A stretch of DNA of 64,000 bases from Haemonchus contortus (lineage: Eukaryota > Nematoda > Chromadorea > Rhabditida > Trichostrongylidae): the NCBI GenBank assembly GCA_000469685.2, contig LS997564.1, forward strand, positions 36,660,151 through 36,724,150, read 5' to 3'. Shown one piece after another: positions 10,370 through 19,930 of this stretch (the first letter of the stretch is position 1; every line of letters starts with the position of its first letter). The notes below the pieces were generated by a model. It worked only from the letters and a program-made list of their open reading frames with translations. It searched no databases and had not been told where the DNA came from. The translations under genes were made by a program, and so were the position numbers.

Positions 10370-11422
10370 CTACAAAACTGTCGATCTGCCTCCGCATGTA
10401 ATGGTGACTTGCTCAGTGAGTGCCGAGAGCCCATCGACTGTGGAAATAAAACGGTTCAGCTGAAAAATGGCTTTTGAACTTAAGCAAACCTTGAATCGGG
10501 AGTTGCAAATTCCCAATTACAGAGATGAGTCTTCGTTAGAATTTTCGTCTTTGCAGAAAACCTAGCCCACATCATAAAAGTCACTTCAGTGGTAGATGAG
10601 CAACCTACTGAACTTGCCTCAGTGCATCCCCACCTGGCCCGTGCACTGAGCGCCGACGACCTATCATCACGCGCACTAGGCAGTCATAAGCACGTTGGTA
10701 TCCACGCAATGTTGACGCTAGTTGTTGTACAATTCAACAAAGTAAACGGTAGGGCGTGACCTCGTCGCAATCCACACCAAAGATGGTATAGACGACAGCG
10801 AATTTTCCACTGATGTTCTCCGCTTTGACACTGATTAGTTCAGGGTTGTAGAAAATTCCAGAGCTTTTCTCGTGCTGCTCCACCTGAACTAGCATTGCAT
10901 ACAAAGCTGTAGACACCACCTATAGGAGTATTTTTGTGGAGTAATGAGATCTTATGTAGCCATTTCACTTCCATCTCCGAAGATATACGTTTACTCACCA
11001 CTGATCTGACAGCCTTCAAATAAAAAGAGGTCATTTCCGCATCGAAGTCCACGAAGGTTACCAAGGTGACTTGTGCTTGCCCAACTTCGCGTTTTCCTTT
11101 GGTTGTAGATGCACCCGAATTTCCTTTAGTCGTCTTTGAATCCGAATCCTTAGTGGTTGTTTTGTCTGATTTGTTGTTGCCGTTTTTGCCGTTATTGCCG
11201 TCGTTGCATTTGTTTGATTTACCTGAGCTGCCTGAGCTGCCTGAGTTTGCCTTTTGAGCACAAGCCTAAACAATACAATGAACTCTTGTGAAAACCATGG
11301 CTCTACTTTTCTTCTCCGTCTCACATGTTCCATAGATAAGTGAACTACTAGGATCCACCACTACATGAGAGACTCACCAACGCAAGAGCGATGATGCTGA
11401 CAAATACAACGAGACGAAGCAT
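10370..11422 (-). CDS. Small secreted protein, gene C (four exons, about 186 aa)
   Basis: Inverted partner of gene A. Exons on the minus strand are 11422-11378, 11265-10999, 10919-10761 and 10459-10370, all phase 0. Exon 1 is MLRLVVFVSIIALAL. Exon 2 (89 codons, 12 longer than in A) starts ACAQK and has a longer Ser/Gly/Asn/Lys linker with NKCND, then KREVGQAQVTLVTFVDFDAE. Exon 3 is nearly identical to A, ending TIFGVDCDE. Exon 4 is LNRFISTVDGLSALTEQ then VTITCGGRSTVL. The copy has no frameshift or early stop. A canonical AATAAA (10345-10340) lies about 25 bases after the stop; gene A has AATGAA at the matching place. Reading through the exon 3 donor gives VTPYRLLC and a stop, parallel to A. 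Function unknown. Confidence 0.8.
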
Positions 11423-11830
11423 GGGAAATTGCTGCCTTGATGAATTTCGGCTATGCTTTTATATGTTCCGCGAGCAATTCTTATGCTATGAGATCGGTTC
11501 GAAAATCATGAATATATTTACAGAAGACCACTTTTTGAGTGCTCAAGGCTCTGTAGCAACAACGGGAGCATTTAGCAATCTCACGAATTATTATCTAACT
11601 TTCCTCTTAACCCACGCTGCTCAGTATCCCAGACAATGGTTGGATGCGCAATCATATAAACGATTCAAGGGGCGACACGTTGCACCATTGCCACAATGTA
11701 TGGTTGAGAGCTCTTCTTGTTGACGTCGATGGAAGTATTGGCATGGGCTCTTAGAAAACTAATCTTCTTCAAACATTCCAATGATTGCGAAACTAGCCCC
11801 ATAGTGCCCGATTTAGACGAATAAAAGGTG
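11423..11830 (-). promoter_or_regulatory. Upstream region and core promoter of gene C
   Basis: TATAAAAG on the minus strand at 11463-11456, 34 bases before the ATG, preceded by ATTGCTCGCGGAACA. The further upstream block (to about 11830, including CGAATAAAAGG) mirrors that of gene A at 6470-6650. Confidence 0.6.
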
Positions 11831-12045
11831 ACTAAACTTCACATTTTGTCAGTCTTCACCCAGTCGCAATTTTTATTTTTGCCGCCACTTCTTTGATTTT
11901 TGCCGCCGCTTTAAAAAAGTGATGGGTTCTAGAGGCCGATCGCCTTCAGAAGGAATCGAAACGTCATTTAATGGTACAGCTTGCCAGAGGAGTTTTTCAA
12001 GGTTTCCTACTGGCAGCGATTTGCGGTCCATAGGAAAGTCGCCTA

Positions 12046-12647
12046 CTTGGGGCGTTGTCGTTTTGTCGCAGTGATGGACATTTACCCTTCTGCAGAGATA
12101 ACAAACTCATTCAGCTGAGCTGAAAAAAAATTTCAGAAGAACTGCACATACCATGAAACTTCCGAGCGGCTCGTAAATACAGAAAGATTTATCTCATGGG
12201 ATAATTTGGCCTATGCTGGGAAGACTCACCGATAACAACTTATTGACCAGAGAAGTAATAGAGAAGTGTCGAGCGAGATCCGCTATCCAGCCTTTCGTGA
12301 TCTGAAATTAGTGCCGGACCGCTCAGACGACCACTATCTTCTGAAGGAATAGTTCACAAGGTTTGAGTAATCCAGATTATGACGAAAAATGGAACACAAT
12401 AGGAAAAAGTGCTATGAAGGCAAATCGTGAATCGGTGTTCCCACCCAAAAAGAAAAAAGGCTTCGAAAAACCGTCAAAAAGGGGAATGGACGAAAATGGG
12501 ACCAGAAAAATGGAAAAGAATGGGGCGTTTGGACTAGGGCCTATACAGTGTGTGTCAGTGCGTACGTGTGGGTCCTGGTGCGAATAGCTGACTACGTTAA
12601 GCAAAAACTCATTCACTAATGGGCATAATTCAACAAAAAACCAGTGT
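12046..12647. other. No supported gene
   Basis: Stretch between the palindrome's outer boundary and the next foldback element. The open frames at 12363-12587 (plus) and 12377-12616 (minus) are complementary low-complexity reads and not credible genes. Confidence 0.4.
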
Positions 12648-13008
12648 ATAGGGAGGCCTCGTTACCGGATCGCCCGGACTTCCCACCCCTCGATCGATGT
12701 CACGTCAGACGAGCGTCGAGGCGATACAGATTACGATATTCTTTCTAGGACCCACACACAATCAGCTGATCGCGTAGTGATGTAGCGATGTTTTTCTCCC
12801 TTTCTTTTGATCTCTGTTACAATTTTTGCTGCTGCGATCCTTCATGCAATTTTCTACGCCATGAGGCTGAAAAAGGCGGGCTATTTCTGCTGTTACTATG
12901 TGCTAACTACAACGAATATTGCAATCTGTATCGCCTCGACACTCGTCTGACGTGTCATCGATCGAGGGGCGGGAAGTCCGGGCGACCCGGTAGCGGAGCT
13001 CCCACTAT
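12648..13008. mobile_element. Foldback (long inverted repeat) element
   Basis: The left arm, about 12648-12752, and the right arm, about 12900-13008, are reverse complements over roughly 100 bases with few mismatches. Both contain CGCCCGGACTTCCC, CCCCTCGATCGATG and GTCGAGGCGATACAGATT in matching order. The loop is about 150 bases. No coding capacity. Confidence 0.8.
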
Positions 13009-13089
13009 GCCCGAGCTGTTGAGTTTTGGCACTTGACAGCGTCCTTCCTGTTACCCTTTGGGGCCTGCGGTATTCTTATGGGGAGAACT

Positions 13090-13119
13090 CAGAAACCATT
13101 TTTATCGTGATTTGTGCCT
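13090..13119. mobile_element. End fragment of the TTAA MITE
   Basis: AGAAACCATTTTTATCGTGA followed by TTTGTGCCT matches the outer end of the MITE copies at 30295-30670 and 33840-34106. The rest of the element is not recognisable. Confidence 0.55.
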
Positions 13120-13194
13120 CTGAAGCGCTGTGAGAACGAGACGTCTAGAACATCTAGTCTCCCCTGTCATGAATATGTACCAACCACACATATA

Positions 13195-13720
13195 CAGTAG
13201 CGCTCAAAAGTCTTCGGTGAAATGGTTCATCAGCCGTACTTTTCAGCCGTAACTCCTTTCCTAATGGATCTAATAGTGCGGAATTTCTATATTCGGAGCG
13301 TGGGTATATTGTGAACATTTACCACTATTAATCTGCAATCTGATCATGTTCCAGATATTCCAAAGGGCATGAAAATAAAATCGACTGCAAATACAGATGA
13401 TGGTCTTTCTAGAATCTCTTTCCTTTTTGTCATGTCTAAAATGTACGAGCGGTAATGCCGAACACTATAGATGAGAAAAACGCACATAAGGTGGGAATAA
13501 GTGCAGACGTCAACAACTTAAGTTTTGGCAAAATCTGCTACCGCAACAAACACCTTGCTCTATCTGTGGATGTTGCAGCTTTGCAGTCAAGTAGTGTTGG
13601 GTAGGGTGAAATATGCTCTAGCTAAACATATCCAAATTTGGTGCGATTTGGTCTACTAACAAAAAAGTTATGAACGAAAAAGCGTCAAAGCATCTCACCG
13701 AACACTTTTGAGCGCTACTG
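13195..13720. mobile_element. Tc1-like MITE with TA target site
   Basis: The left end CAGTAGCGCTCAAAAGTCTT and the reverse complement of the right end CAGTAGCGCTCAAAAGTGTT match over 26 bases with one mismatch (both continue CGGTGA). TA dinucleotides flank both ends (13193-13194 and 13721-13722). The 526-bp element has no transposase reading frame. A CAGT start plus TA duplication is typical of the Tc1 group. Confidence 0.85.
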
Positions 13721-13837
13721 TAAGTCCAAGAAAGGCATTACTATATAGGTATCATTCATGCCTAGCCAGGTCGACTTTCATCCTCATAAAACTGCATAAC
13801 AGCGAAATGGGTGCAAAAAAAGGTACACTCTACACCT

Positions 13838-14311
13838 TTCACAGTCCATACCGAGAATGAAGAGACGACACCGAATTTTCCACTGATGTTCTCAGTTCTC
13901 AAGTCGATCAAGTCTCGATTGTAGAAGCCCTTTGCTTTTACGAACGCTGTTCAATCTGAATCAAAGCGAAATTCACAGCAGAACAACAAGTAGTTCCGTA
14001 GGCGCATCACCTTGCTACTATCGATTTTCGTCTACTTACCGCGGATCTGACTACTTTCAAGTGAGCAGGAATCATTTTTGCACTAAAGTCTTGGTGGATT
14101 ACCAAGATCACTTGTGCTTCACCAACTTCGCATCTTCCTTTACGCGTAGTGGTTGTTGTAGATGACATAGTTGTCGTAGTCGTTCGAGCCTTGATTTGAA
14201 GTTTCGGCACTTCTCCCGGATGACCTCCCAGCCTACGAGAGCTTCCCATTTCAATGAGTAACTTACCTGTGAGAACGATGTAAGATTGGAAAGGACAGCT
14301 AGGCTAACCAT
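13838..14311 (-). pseudogene. Secreted-protein family gene D, broken copy
   Basis: Exon 1 (14311-14267) reads MVSLAVLSNLTSFSQ with a good GTAAGT donor. Exon 2 (14189-14040, 50 codons) begins ART then a Thr-rich linker and KGRCEVGEAQVILVIHQDFS, close to gene 1. The exon 3 equivalent (13979 to about 13838) keeps AENISGKF-like sequence as TENISGKFGVV, but its acceptor reads TG instead of AG and at least two frameshifts are needed to follow the family. No exon 4 is found. The promoter is displaced by a foldback insertion at 14343-14994. I conclude it is not functional. Confidence 0.75.
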
Positions 14312-14342
14312 GAAAGCTTGAGGCACGGATAAAGGTCTGGGT

Positions 14343-14994
14343 TGGTGGGTCCGGGAACTTCTCCCCTAACATTGCGTCGCACACGCCGCACCCACCGCCT
14401 ATCGTAGGATTGCGATGGAAGATTGGAGCGCGCAATTTGTGTGGTGGGGAGTCCTTTAAACATTTGAATTGGCCGGCCGCTCTCTTCAGTTCCAATGCGA
14501 TTCTGATCGTCGTTCATATAGGAGGAGTCATTTGAATTAATCAAGTCTAATAAACATGAAAACTAAAAAGAAACAGAAGAAAAAACGATAAAATCCAATA
14601 AAAAAGCAAGCCAGTCATAGAAAAATTCCGCGTCCTATCGATTGGCGGGAGTACGGTAATTGCAATGACGTTCGCCGCATGCCGCAAGGGAGAATGCCGC
14701 GATAGGGGAGAAGTTCCGTTACCCCTGGGTTGGTATGGGTACATATGTACGTGCGTCCGAGAATGCGCGCGGCAAATTGCGCGGGAAAGTGCGTGGCCAT
14801 TCGAACAACACTGGCGTCCACTACTGGGGCACAAACTTGAAGTAGAGTCTATCAGTAGGATCAGCTGACCATGCTCATCTACTCTACTTCAAATTTGGGC
14901 CCAAATGGTAGGCGCCAGGGTCGTCCGAATGGTCACGCACTTCTCCGCGTAATTTGCCGCGCGCATCCTCGGATGCACGTAAGTTCCGTCCCCC
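14343..14994. mobile_element. Foldback element with 9-bp target-site duplication
   Basis: The direct repeat GGTCTGGGT flanks the insert at 14334-14342 and 14995-15003. Removing the insert and one repeat gives a sequence that lines up base for base with the gene 1 leader at 290-322 (GATAAAGGCCTCGGCATC... versus GATAAAGGTCTGGGTATC...). The interior has long inverted arms at about 14700-14850 and 14876-14994, sharing GAGAATGCGCGCGGCAAATT-like and TTGAAGTAGAGT sequences. A 9-bp duplication is typical of Mutator-like elements. It separates gene D from its TATA-like box. Confidence 0.8.
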
Positions 14995-15003
14995 GGTCTG
15001 GGT

Positions 15004-15430
15004 ATCTCCCTACTTTTATTCGTTCCGTAGAGCCTTGTGGCTGTTATAAAACCCATTTCGCCGTCGTAAAGATGTTTGTAGAAGATTACCTTTCTGAAGG
15101 ACCTGAGCAACGATTCATTTACGAACGTAATAGTAAGAAGAAGTTCAAACATTTGTTGAGAACACAGCGTAATTTGCAGAATTCCTGATAAGAAGCATTG
15201 CATAATGATGATCAGTTTATGGTTCATCCTAGGGTACCGATTACTTTTCGAACTTTCAGAACATTGTCTGGGAGAAAGAGAGGAGCAGATCTTTAGTGGC
15301 AAAGTATGTATTTGAGTTTATGATTTTTGTATCCGCTAAATTTTCTTTTCGTTTTCGTGAGAATCCAAGCAAGGTAATGTTCTGCAAACATTTTCAAGAT
15401 TGGCAAAGAGAACCCATAGGATTGCTTTGC
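15004..15430. promoter_or_regulatory. Conserved divergent promoter block between D and E
   Basis: It contains the minus-strand AATAAAAG of gene D (15020-15013) and, on the plus strand, ATGTTTGTAGAAGATTACCT (15070-15089), AAGAAGTTCAAACATTTGTTG, and GCAAACATTTTCAAGATTGG with ATTGC. These match the block at 300-710 in the same order and the upstream region of gene B. Confidence 0.5.
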
Positions 15431-15518
15431 TGGCAAAGAGAACCTATAGGATTGCTTAACTTTTAGAACGAACGAAAAATGAAAGATCGCAAAAACTCGT
15501 CATCAAGCAACTTGCCGT

Positions 15519-15556
15519 ATTTCGTCTAGTTGCCTTTGTGGGCTCGTTGGCAAGCC
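15519..15556 (+). pseudogene. Secreted-protein family relic E (exon 1 only)
   Basis: ATTTCGTCTAGTTGCCTTTG TGGGCTCG aligns with gene B exon 1 (ATGCTCCGTCTGGTTGCCTT). The start codon is ATT and the frame has a TAG-containing substitution, so the leader is dead. No exon 2 follows before 16590. It stands in divergent orientation to gene D. Confidence 0.5.
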
Positions 15557-15559
15557 ATC

Positions 15560-16591
15560 ACAAAAAAAAATGGAAGCTCGCCCTGAGTAACGGTCCAGGA
15601 AAAGTTTCAACTGACTTTTTATGTACTATATTTTGGCTTGCTTTCAAAGGTCATAGAAAATAGTTCAGCGTTCTCGGAGTAGGTAAAGACAACAGTTACC
15701 AAATTCACCAACTATCCTCTTTGACGAAAGAAAGCCCGAGGTTGGTCGAGCCCACGCAATCTTCGTATCCCATTAGGATCTTGCTGCCAAAATAACTTCA
15801 CCGCTCTTGCAGACACTCCAATCAGTTGCAAATGATCGAATAACTGAAGGATAATGGTTGGAGAGTTGCTCGTTATCCCACTGCACACTTCTGCACTACC
15901 CTAGGCATTGACGACTGTAAACAACGCTATTATTTAGGGTTGAGTAGCATGCGAAGAGCTAATTGTCAGTCGTGAATAGCCTCGCGGGATTACTCTACGG
16001 CCTCTCTGGATTTTTTTTTTGCAAAAAAATATTTTTTCTTTCAGTGGAGACAATTGCTACAGCGTACAGTACTATAATGAGAACTAGTCATTCGATTGTT
16101 TGCTGTTTGTTCCTGTTGTTTTTAAGGGTTCAACTTAGGCTATAGTTTTGCACCCTTATGCATTTATGAAGAATTTTGAGTGGTCTCTATCTGAGTTGAT
16201 CCAGGAGTCGTACAAGGGGTGGTGACGTTTTCAGCTACTGTCCCTCCTTCACTTCGTTGAGCAATACTTATGTAGGGCAACATGTTACACTTGTATTGAA
16301 CAGCCCGTCCAAATACCTTTTTCATACAACTCCTGTCTCACATTCTCGTCTACCACCTGGAATTACTTCTTCTTTAAAGTCTTATATTTCACTCAATGCG
16401 GCGATTTTCTCGTTTCCTTCGTCAGTTTTGCTCTATTTTGGACCATCACTCCCATTACTTGCCTAGAACTATTAAAACGCCAGAATAATAGAACCCCCAG
16501 AACTACCGTGAGCTGTGCCTCTGAAACGTTGGAGCTCGATGCTCAAACCGAACATAAACGTCACTGTTCAAAGTTTTTGACGTTAATCAAT
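15560..16591. other. No supported gene
   Basis: No family exons, repeat ends or other recognisable features. The open frames at 15963 and 16257 look like chance. Confidence 0.4.
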
Positions 16592-16645
16592 CTCGTAAGG
16601 GATGCGTCCTCCCCGCCCTCGACTTCCATTCAGAATTGTAGGTCG
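16592..16645 (-). repeat. SINE 3' fragment
   Basis: AAGGGATGCGTCCTCCCCGC, then CCTCGACTTCCATTCAGAATTGTAG, match the 3' third of the SINE in minus orientation. It is inserted just upstream of the gene B promoter block. Confidence 0.65.
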
Positions 16646-17015
16646 TTATTTGCAATCATGGAAATGTTTGTAGAAGATTACTTTTCTAGAAGGTACCGAC
16701 AATGGTTTCACTCTCGAAAACAAAAAACGATGAAGCATACATTGCAGCAACGATCCAACGTGTCGCCTTCAAAATCGTTTGAATTGTCGCCCATTAAACT
16801 GTTAGGACACTGTCTGGAAATGGGAAAGGTAACAAGAACTGGGTAATGAATTCTGTAGTTTTGGGACGGTTTCTTTTTTGTTTTAGTGTCGTGAGCGCTC
16901 TAAGGTCAACCTTTTACAAACATTTTTATCATATCCAAATTGTTCCCATAACGATCGCATTGCTCACTGAATGAATAAAAGGGGGCCAAATTCTGCCGAG
17001 GTAGGGGAAATCCAC
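16646..17015 (+). promoter_or_regulatory. Upstream region and core promoter of gene B
   Basis: AATAAAAG at 16974-16981 lies 35 bases before the ATG and follows CATTGCTCACTGAATG, matching the ATTGCTCACGGAA motif of gene A. Upstream ATGTTTGTAGAAGATTACTT (about 16664) and ACAAACATTTTTATC (about 16916) are the conserved block elements. Confidence 0.6.
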
Positions 17016-19222
17016 ATGCTCCGTCTGGTTGCCTTTGTCAGCATCGTCACTCTTTCTTCGGTAAGTCTCTGACAGGGAGGTAAACGCTCTCGTAGGATAG
17101 TTGTTCGGAGAAGCCGTAAGACGCTTGTAGATAAAAAAAGATTATAAATTATGAAAGGAGTTCCTCCCCGATTCAGGCTTGTCGCCAACAGCCAGCTCCA
17201 ACAAGTCCATGTCCGGAAGATACGAGTCCAGAAGATACGACTGAACTCCCAGTCAAAGTAAAAAGCCCACAGACGCAGGCGCAAGTCATCATAGAAACAT
17301 ATCAAGATTTTGATGAAAAAAAGACTTCTATTTATATGAAGGCAATCATATCGTTGGTAAGTGATGGTGTATAGGTAGGGAGCCAGGTAAGGTGGGTATT
17401 TAATTGCTTCTCATCCTACTGTACTATTTCTCAAGATGCTGTTAATGACATTGCTAACAACGCTGTTATTCAGGCTGAGCTGCACGCGAGAAGATTCGAC
17501 AGCACCCAAAGATTCGATGCGAAACCAATGAATATCGATGGGAAATTTGCTGTCGTCTTTACCATATATGATGTGGAGTGCAGTCAGGTAGGTATATGCT
17601 ATCGTGTTTGCAACCCTAGTCTCATACCAAATAGCAACAACCCTACGCGGACTGCAGCAAAAGTGATTACTTAGCGCTAGGGACATGTGAAGTTAAAGGC
17701 ACTGTTCACGAAAAAGTGGTTTCTGAGATTTGCACATTGTTTGAATTCGACGCCCCCTCTGATACCATTTGTGCAGGAATGAGGTCGGAAAACGGCTGGA
17801 TAGGGCACAATAAGGGCAGGAACAGTGGGGGACGGCAGGCCTCCGCCCCTCGCTAGGCTGACTACGAGTTCCAATTGTCCTTCACCACATTCGCACTGGA
17901 GCGAAGTTGGTGAAAAGTCGATAAGCTGGTGGGAAAATTGCCAGAGACGCAATGTGTTGTCTGCTATTGCAGAAAACACATTGCGTCGCCTTCGTCACTC
18001 GTCCGAACACTCCCTAACCGCCGCTATTTCAATGTGAAACTCGTCCATCCCTCCTTTCCAGCTCTTTTTTGACCCTTTGTAATTCTTTTTGTTCATCGTT
18101 TTTTGCGCTTTTTTCGTTGTCATCGCTTTACTCTTGAGTAGTTCTATCAATTCTCGTCAAAAAGGGTACCCTAACTTTTTTGTGAACGGTGCCTTTAAGT
18201 CGGGACTCAATGCAGATGAGACGGGGTGTGAGACCTTCTAGCCAAACAATCTGCCTTGTTAAAGGGGTAGTTCACGATCAAAACGGCTTATAATCTGTGT
18301 CCGCCTCGTACACCATATGTGGCGTTCTTAAGATGCAAAACGGCCTAGATAGGGCGTTATAAAGGCTCAAAGTTTGTACCTTGGGTATATGCGAACGAGT
18401 TACAACGGCAGGTTGAAGCTGCAAAAGTTCAAACAAAGTGTAGTGACCCGCAGCAACAGTGAAAGACAATTCTGGACAGTTTAGTCTGATGTATTCAGCT
18501 CTATGCGTGCGCAACAACTGTAAAACTCGTCCGAAGACCTATCATTCTCGTCGCGGTAATCTCGTACAGCCTAATTTCCTTTACTTTTAGATGTTTAGAT
18601 GACCTTATGCTTCGCAAAATCATCGGATTTACTCGCTTCCTTCATCACCAATGCACTATTCTCACCAATACGACCACTTTTCCACTTGAACGGGGTACCT
18701 CGAAATTATCATGAACTACGCCTATTAGGGAAGATTGGAATTCTCATCGGAAGCTTGCGATTATTGCCGCGAAGCCACTGCGGCTTGCCATGTGGGCATG
18801 TGGGAATGTGGGCAGAAGTGTCTCATCTTTTGTAACTTAGACGTCTACGATTGTAACTCATCTCGTGCTACGTGCCTGGCAGTATGACTTGCGCTGGGCG
18901 ATGTGCGATGGCAGAAAAGCAGAGGTGCTTTCCATACCGTCATTTGGGTTGCTCTACAACCCGTCGCTGAGGGCTTTATTAGGATTTTCACAAGGTTTCC
19001 ACCAAAAAAAGCGAAACTGGACATTGCAGAAAAAGGAGGGGAAGGAATGGATTGCAAACCAAAGATTAATTCAAAATAATGAGTGCATTCACATTTCCAA
19101 CAATTCTATTGCCTACAAATATGGTCTTTCAGTTGAGAAAATTCATCTCGACGGTGGAAGGGCTATCAGAGCGGACAAAGAAAGTCACAATCAAATGCGG
19201 CGGCAGTACAACATATCTGTAG
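17016..19222 (+). CDS. Small secreted protein, gene B (divergent paralogue)
   Basis: Exon 1 (17016-17060) encodes MLRLVAFVSIVTLSS. Exon 2 (17177-17356) begins ACRQQPAPTSPCPED, a Pro/Thr/Glu-rich linker, then QAQVIIETYQDFDEK. Exon 4 (19133-19222) is LRKFISTVEGLSERTKK and VTIKCGGSTTYL, then stop. Exon 3 ends at 17587 (DGKFAVVFTIYDVECSQ, GTAGGT donor). Its start is ambiguous. The homologous acceptor (CTCAAG at 17435) is two bases out of frame, whereas TTATTCAG at 17473 keeps phase 0 but drops 12 conserved residues, giving about 142 aa. The third intron is 1.5 kb and carries two MITEs. Two AATAAA signals (19251 and 19260) follow the stop. The four cysteines are kept; the N-glycosylation sequon is not. 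Confidence 0.7.
17697..18194 (+). mobile_element. TTAA-type MITE in gene B intron 3 (copy 1)
   Basis: Ends AGGCACTGTTCACGAAAAAG and TTTTGTGAACGGTGCCT are inverted repeats flanked on both sides by TTAA (17693-17696 and 18195-18198). The 498-bp element has no transposase. The open frames inside it are not genes. Confidence 0.85.
18263..18723 (+). mobile_element. TTAA-type MITE in gene B intron 3 (copy 2)
   Basis: The left end AGGGGTAGTTCACGATCAAA follows TTAA. The right end ATTATCATGAACTACGCCT is followed by ATTA. Internal words GATAGGGC, ACTCGTCCGAAG and GGGGTACCTCGAAATTATC match copies at 8900 and 60053. Confidence 0.8.
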
Positions 19223-19422
19223 TAGCTGCCCAATCGAAAAATCTCAATCAAATAAATCAAATAAACGCTTAAACGTATATTCCAAAGCATCAATTTGAAT
19301 GTTTGAAGACACCCTGAGACTTCAGAAGTTCCATTGCGGAAAAGCTTAGGGAATATTCTAGAAACATTCCAGGGATTCGGAATTCTTCTAGATTCTTCTT
19401 CCAGATTGTCCTGATAATTTGA

Positions 19423-19930
19423 AGGCGCAGTTCATCATAAATTTGGGGTACTCTTTTGAGGTCGAAAAGAGTAAGTAAGAAAAACGAATAGAGGAGTTGG
19501 TTGATAGCGCATCGGTGGTGAAAGGAGCGAGAAAATCCACCCATTCTGAAGAAAAATAAAGTTTCTCGAAATCAGGAGATATGGAGGGTGCACGATATTA
19601 CCATGATGGAAATGACTTGGGAGGGCTCTTTGGACGAGATTTCTGCTATTGCAACTGCGTATAGAGCTGACTTCATCAGCCCAAATCGCCCGGAATTGCA
19701 TTTATTGCCGCTAGAGACCGTGACAAGTTGTTCAAACTTCCTACGTGGGTTCCCTTATGAATGGTGCACCCGCTACAATGCCGTTGAAACTCGTCCACGC
19801 ATCTCAAACGGGTCAATCTTTGAGCTTTTATAACGCCCTATCTATGACAGCGGCACATACGGTATGCTAGTGGGGCCACAGATCTATCCTGACGGGTGAT
19901 CTTACAAGCCATTTATATCGAGAACTTCTT
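19423..19930 (-). mobile_element. TTAA-type MITE, minus orientation
   Basis: Starts AGGCGCAGTTCATCATAAAT after TTGA and ends near CCATTTATATCGAGAACTT. Interior words (GGGTACTC, GAGCTGACTTCATC, GTTGAAACTCGTCC, GCGGCACATACGGTATG) match the copy at 30295-30670. Confidence 0.75.

Larger units (their letters stand above)
6235..12045. repeat. 5.8-kb palindrome (inverted duplication) centred on a MITE
   Basis: The left arm (about 6235-8899) and right arm (about 9404-12045) are reverse complements along their whole length. Matching checkpoints are CTTGAAAAACT at 6282/11990, the promoters at 6816/11463, the genes A and C, the 3' flanks at 8180/10050, ACTGGGGTGTACGGTA at 8564/9710, and TTTCTCGAAGGACGCCA at 8810/9495. 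The arms are not identical: intron and flank sequence shows frequent substitutions and small indels, while exons 3 and 4 differ at only a few bases. The unpaired middle is exactly one MITE (8900-9403), whose inverted ends continue the symmetry. Confidence 0.85.

Noticed and set aside
10052..10477. 141-residue plus-strand open frame
   Set aside because: It runs antisense across gene C exon 4 and its 3' flank; the matching left-arm frame is different.
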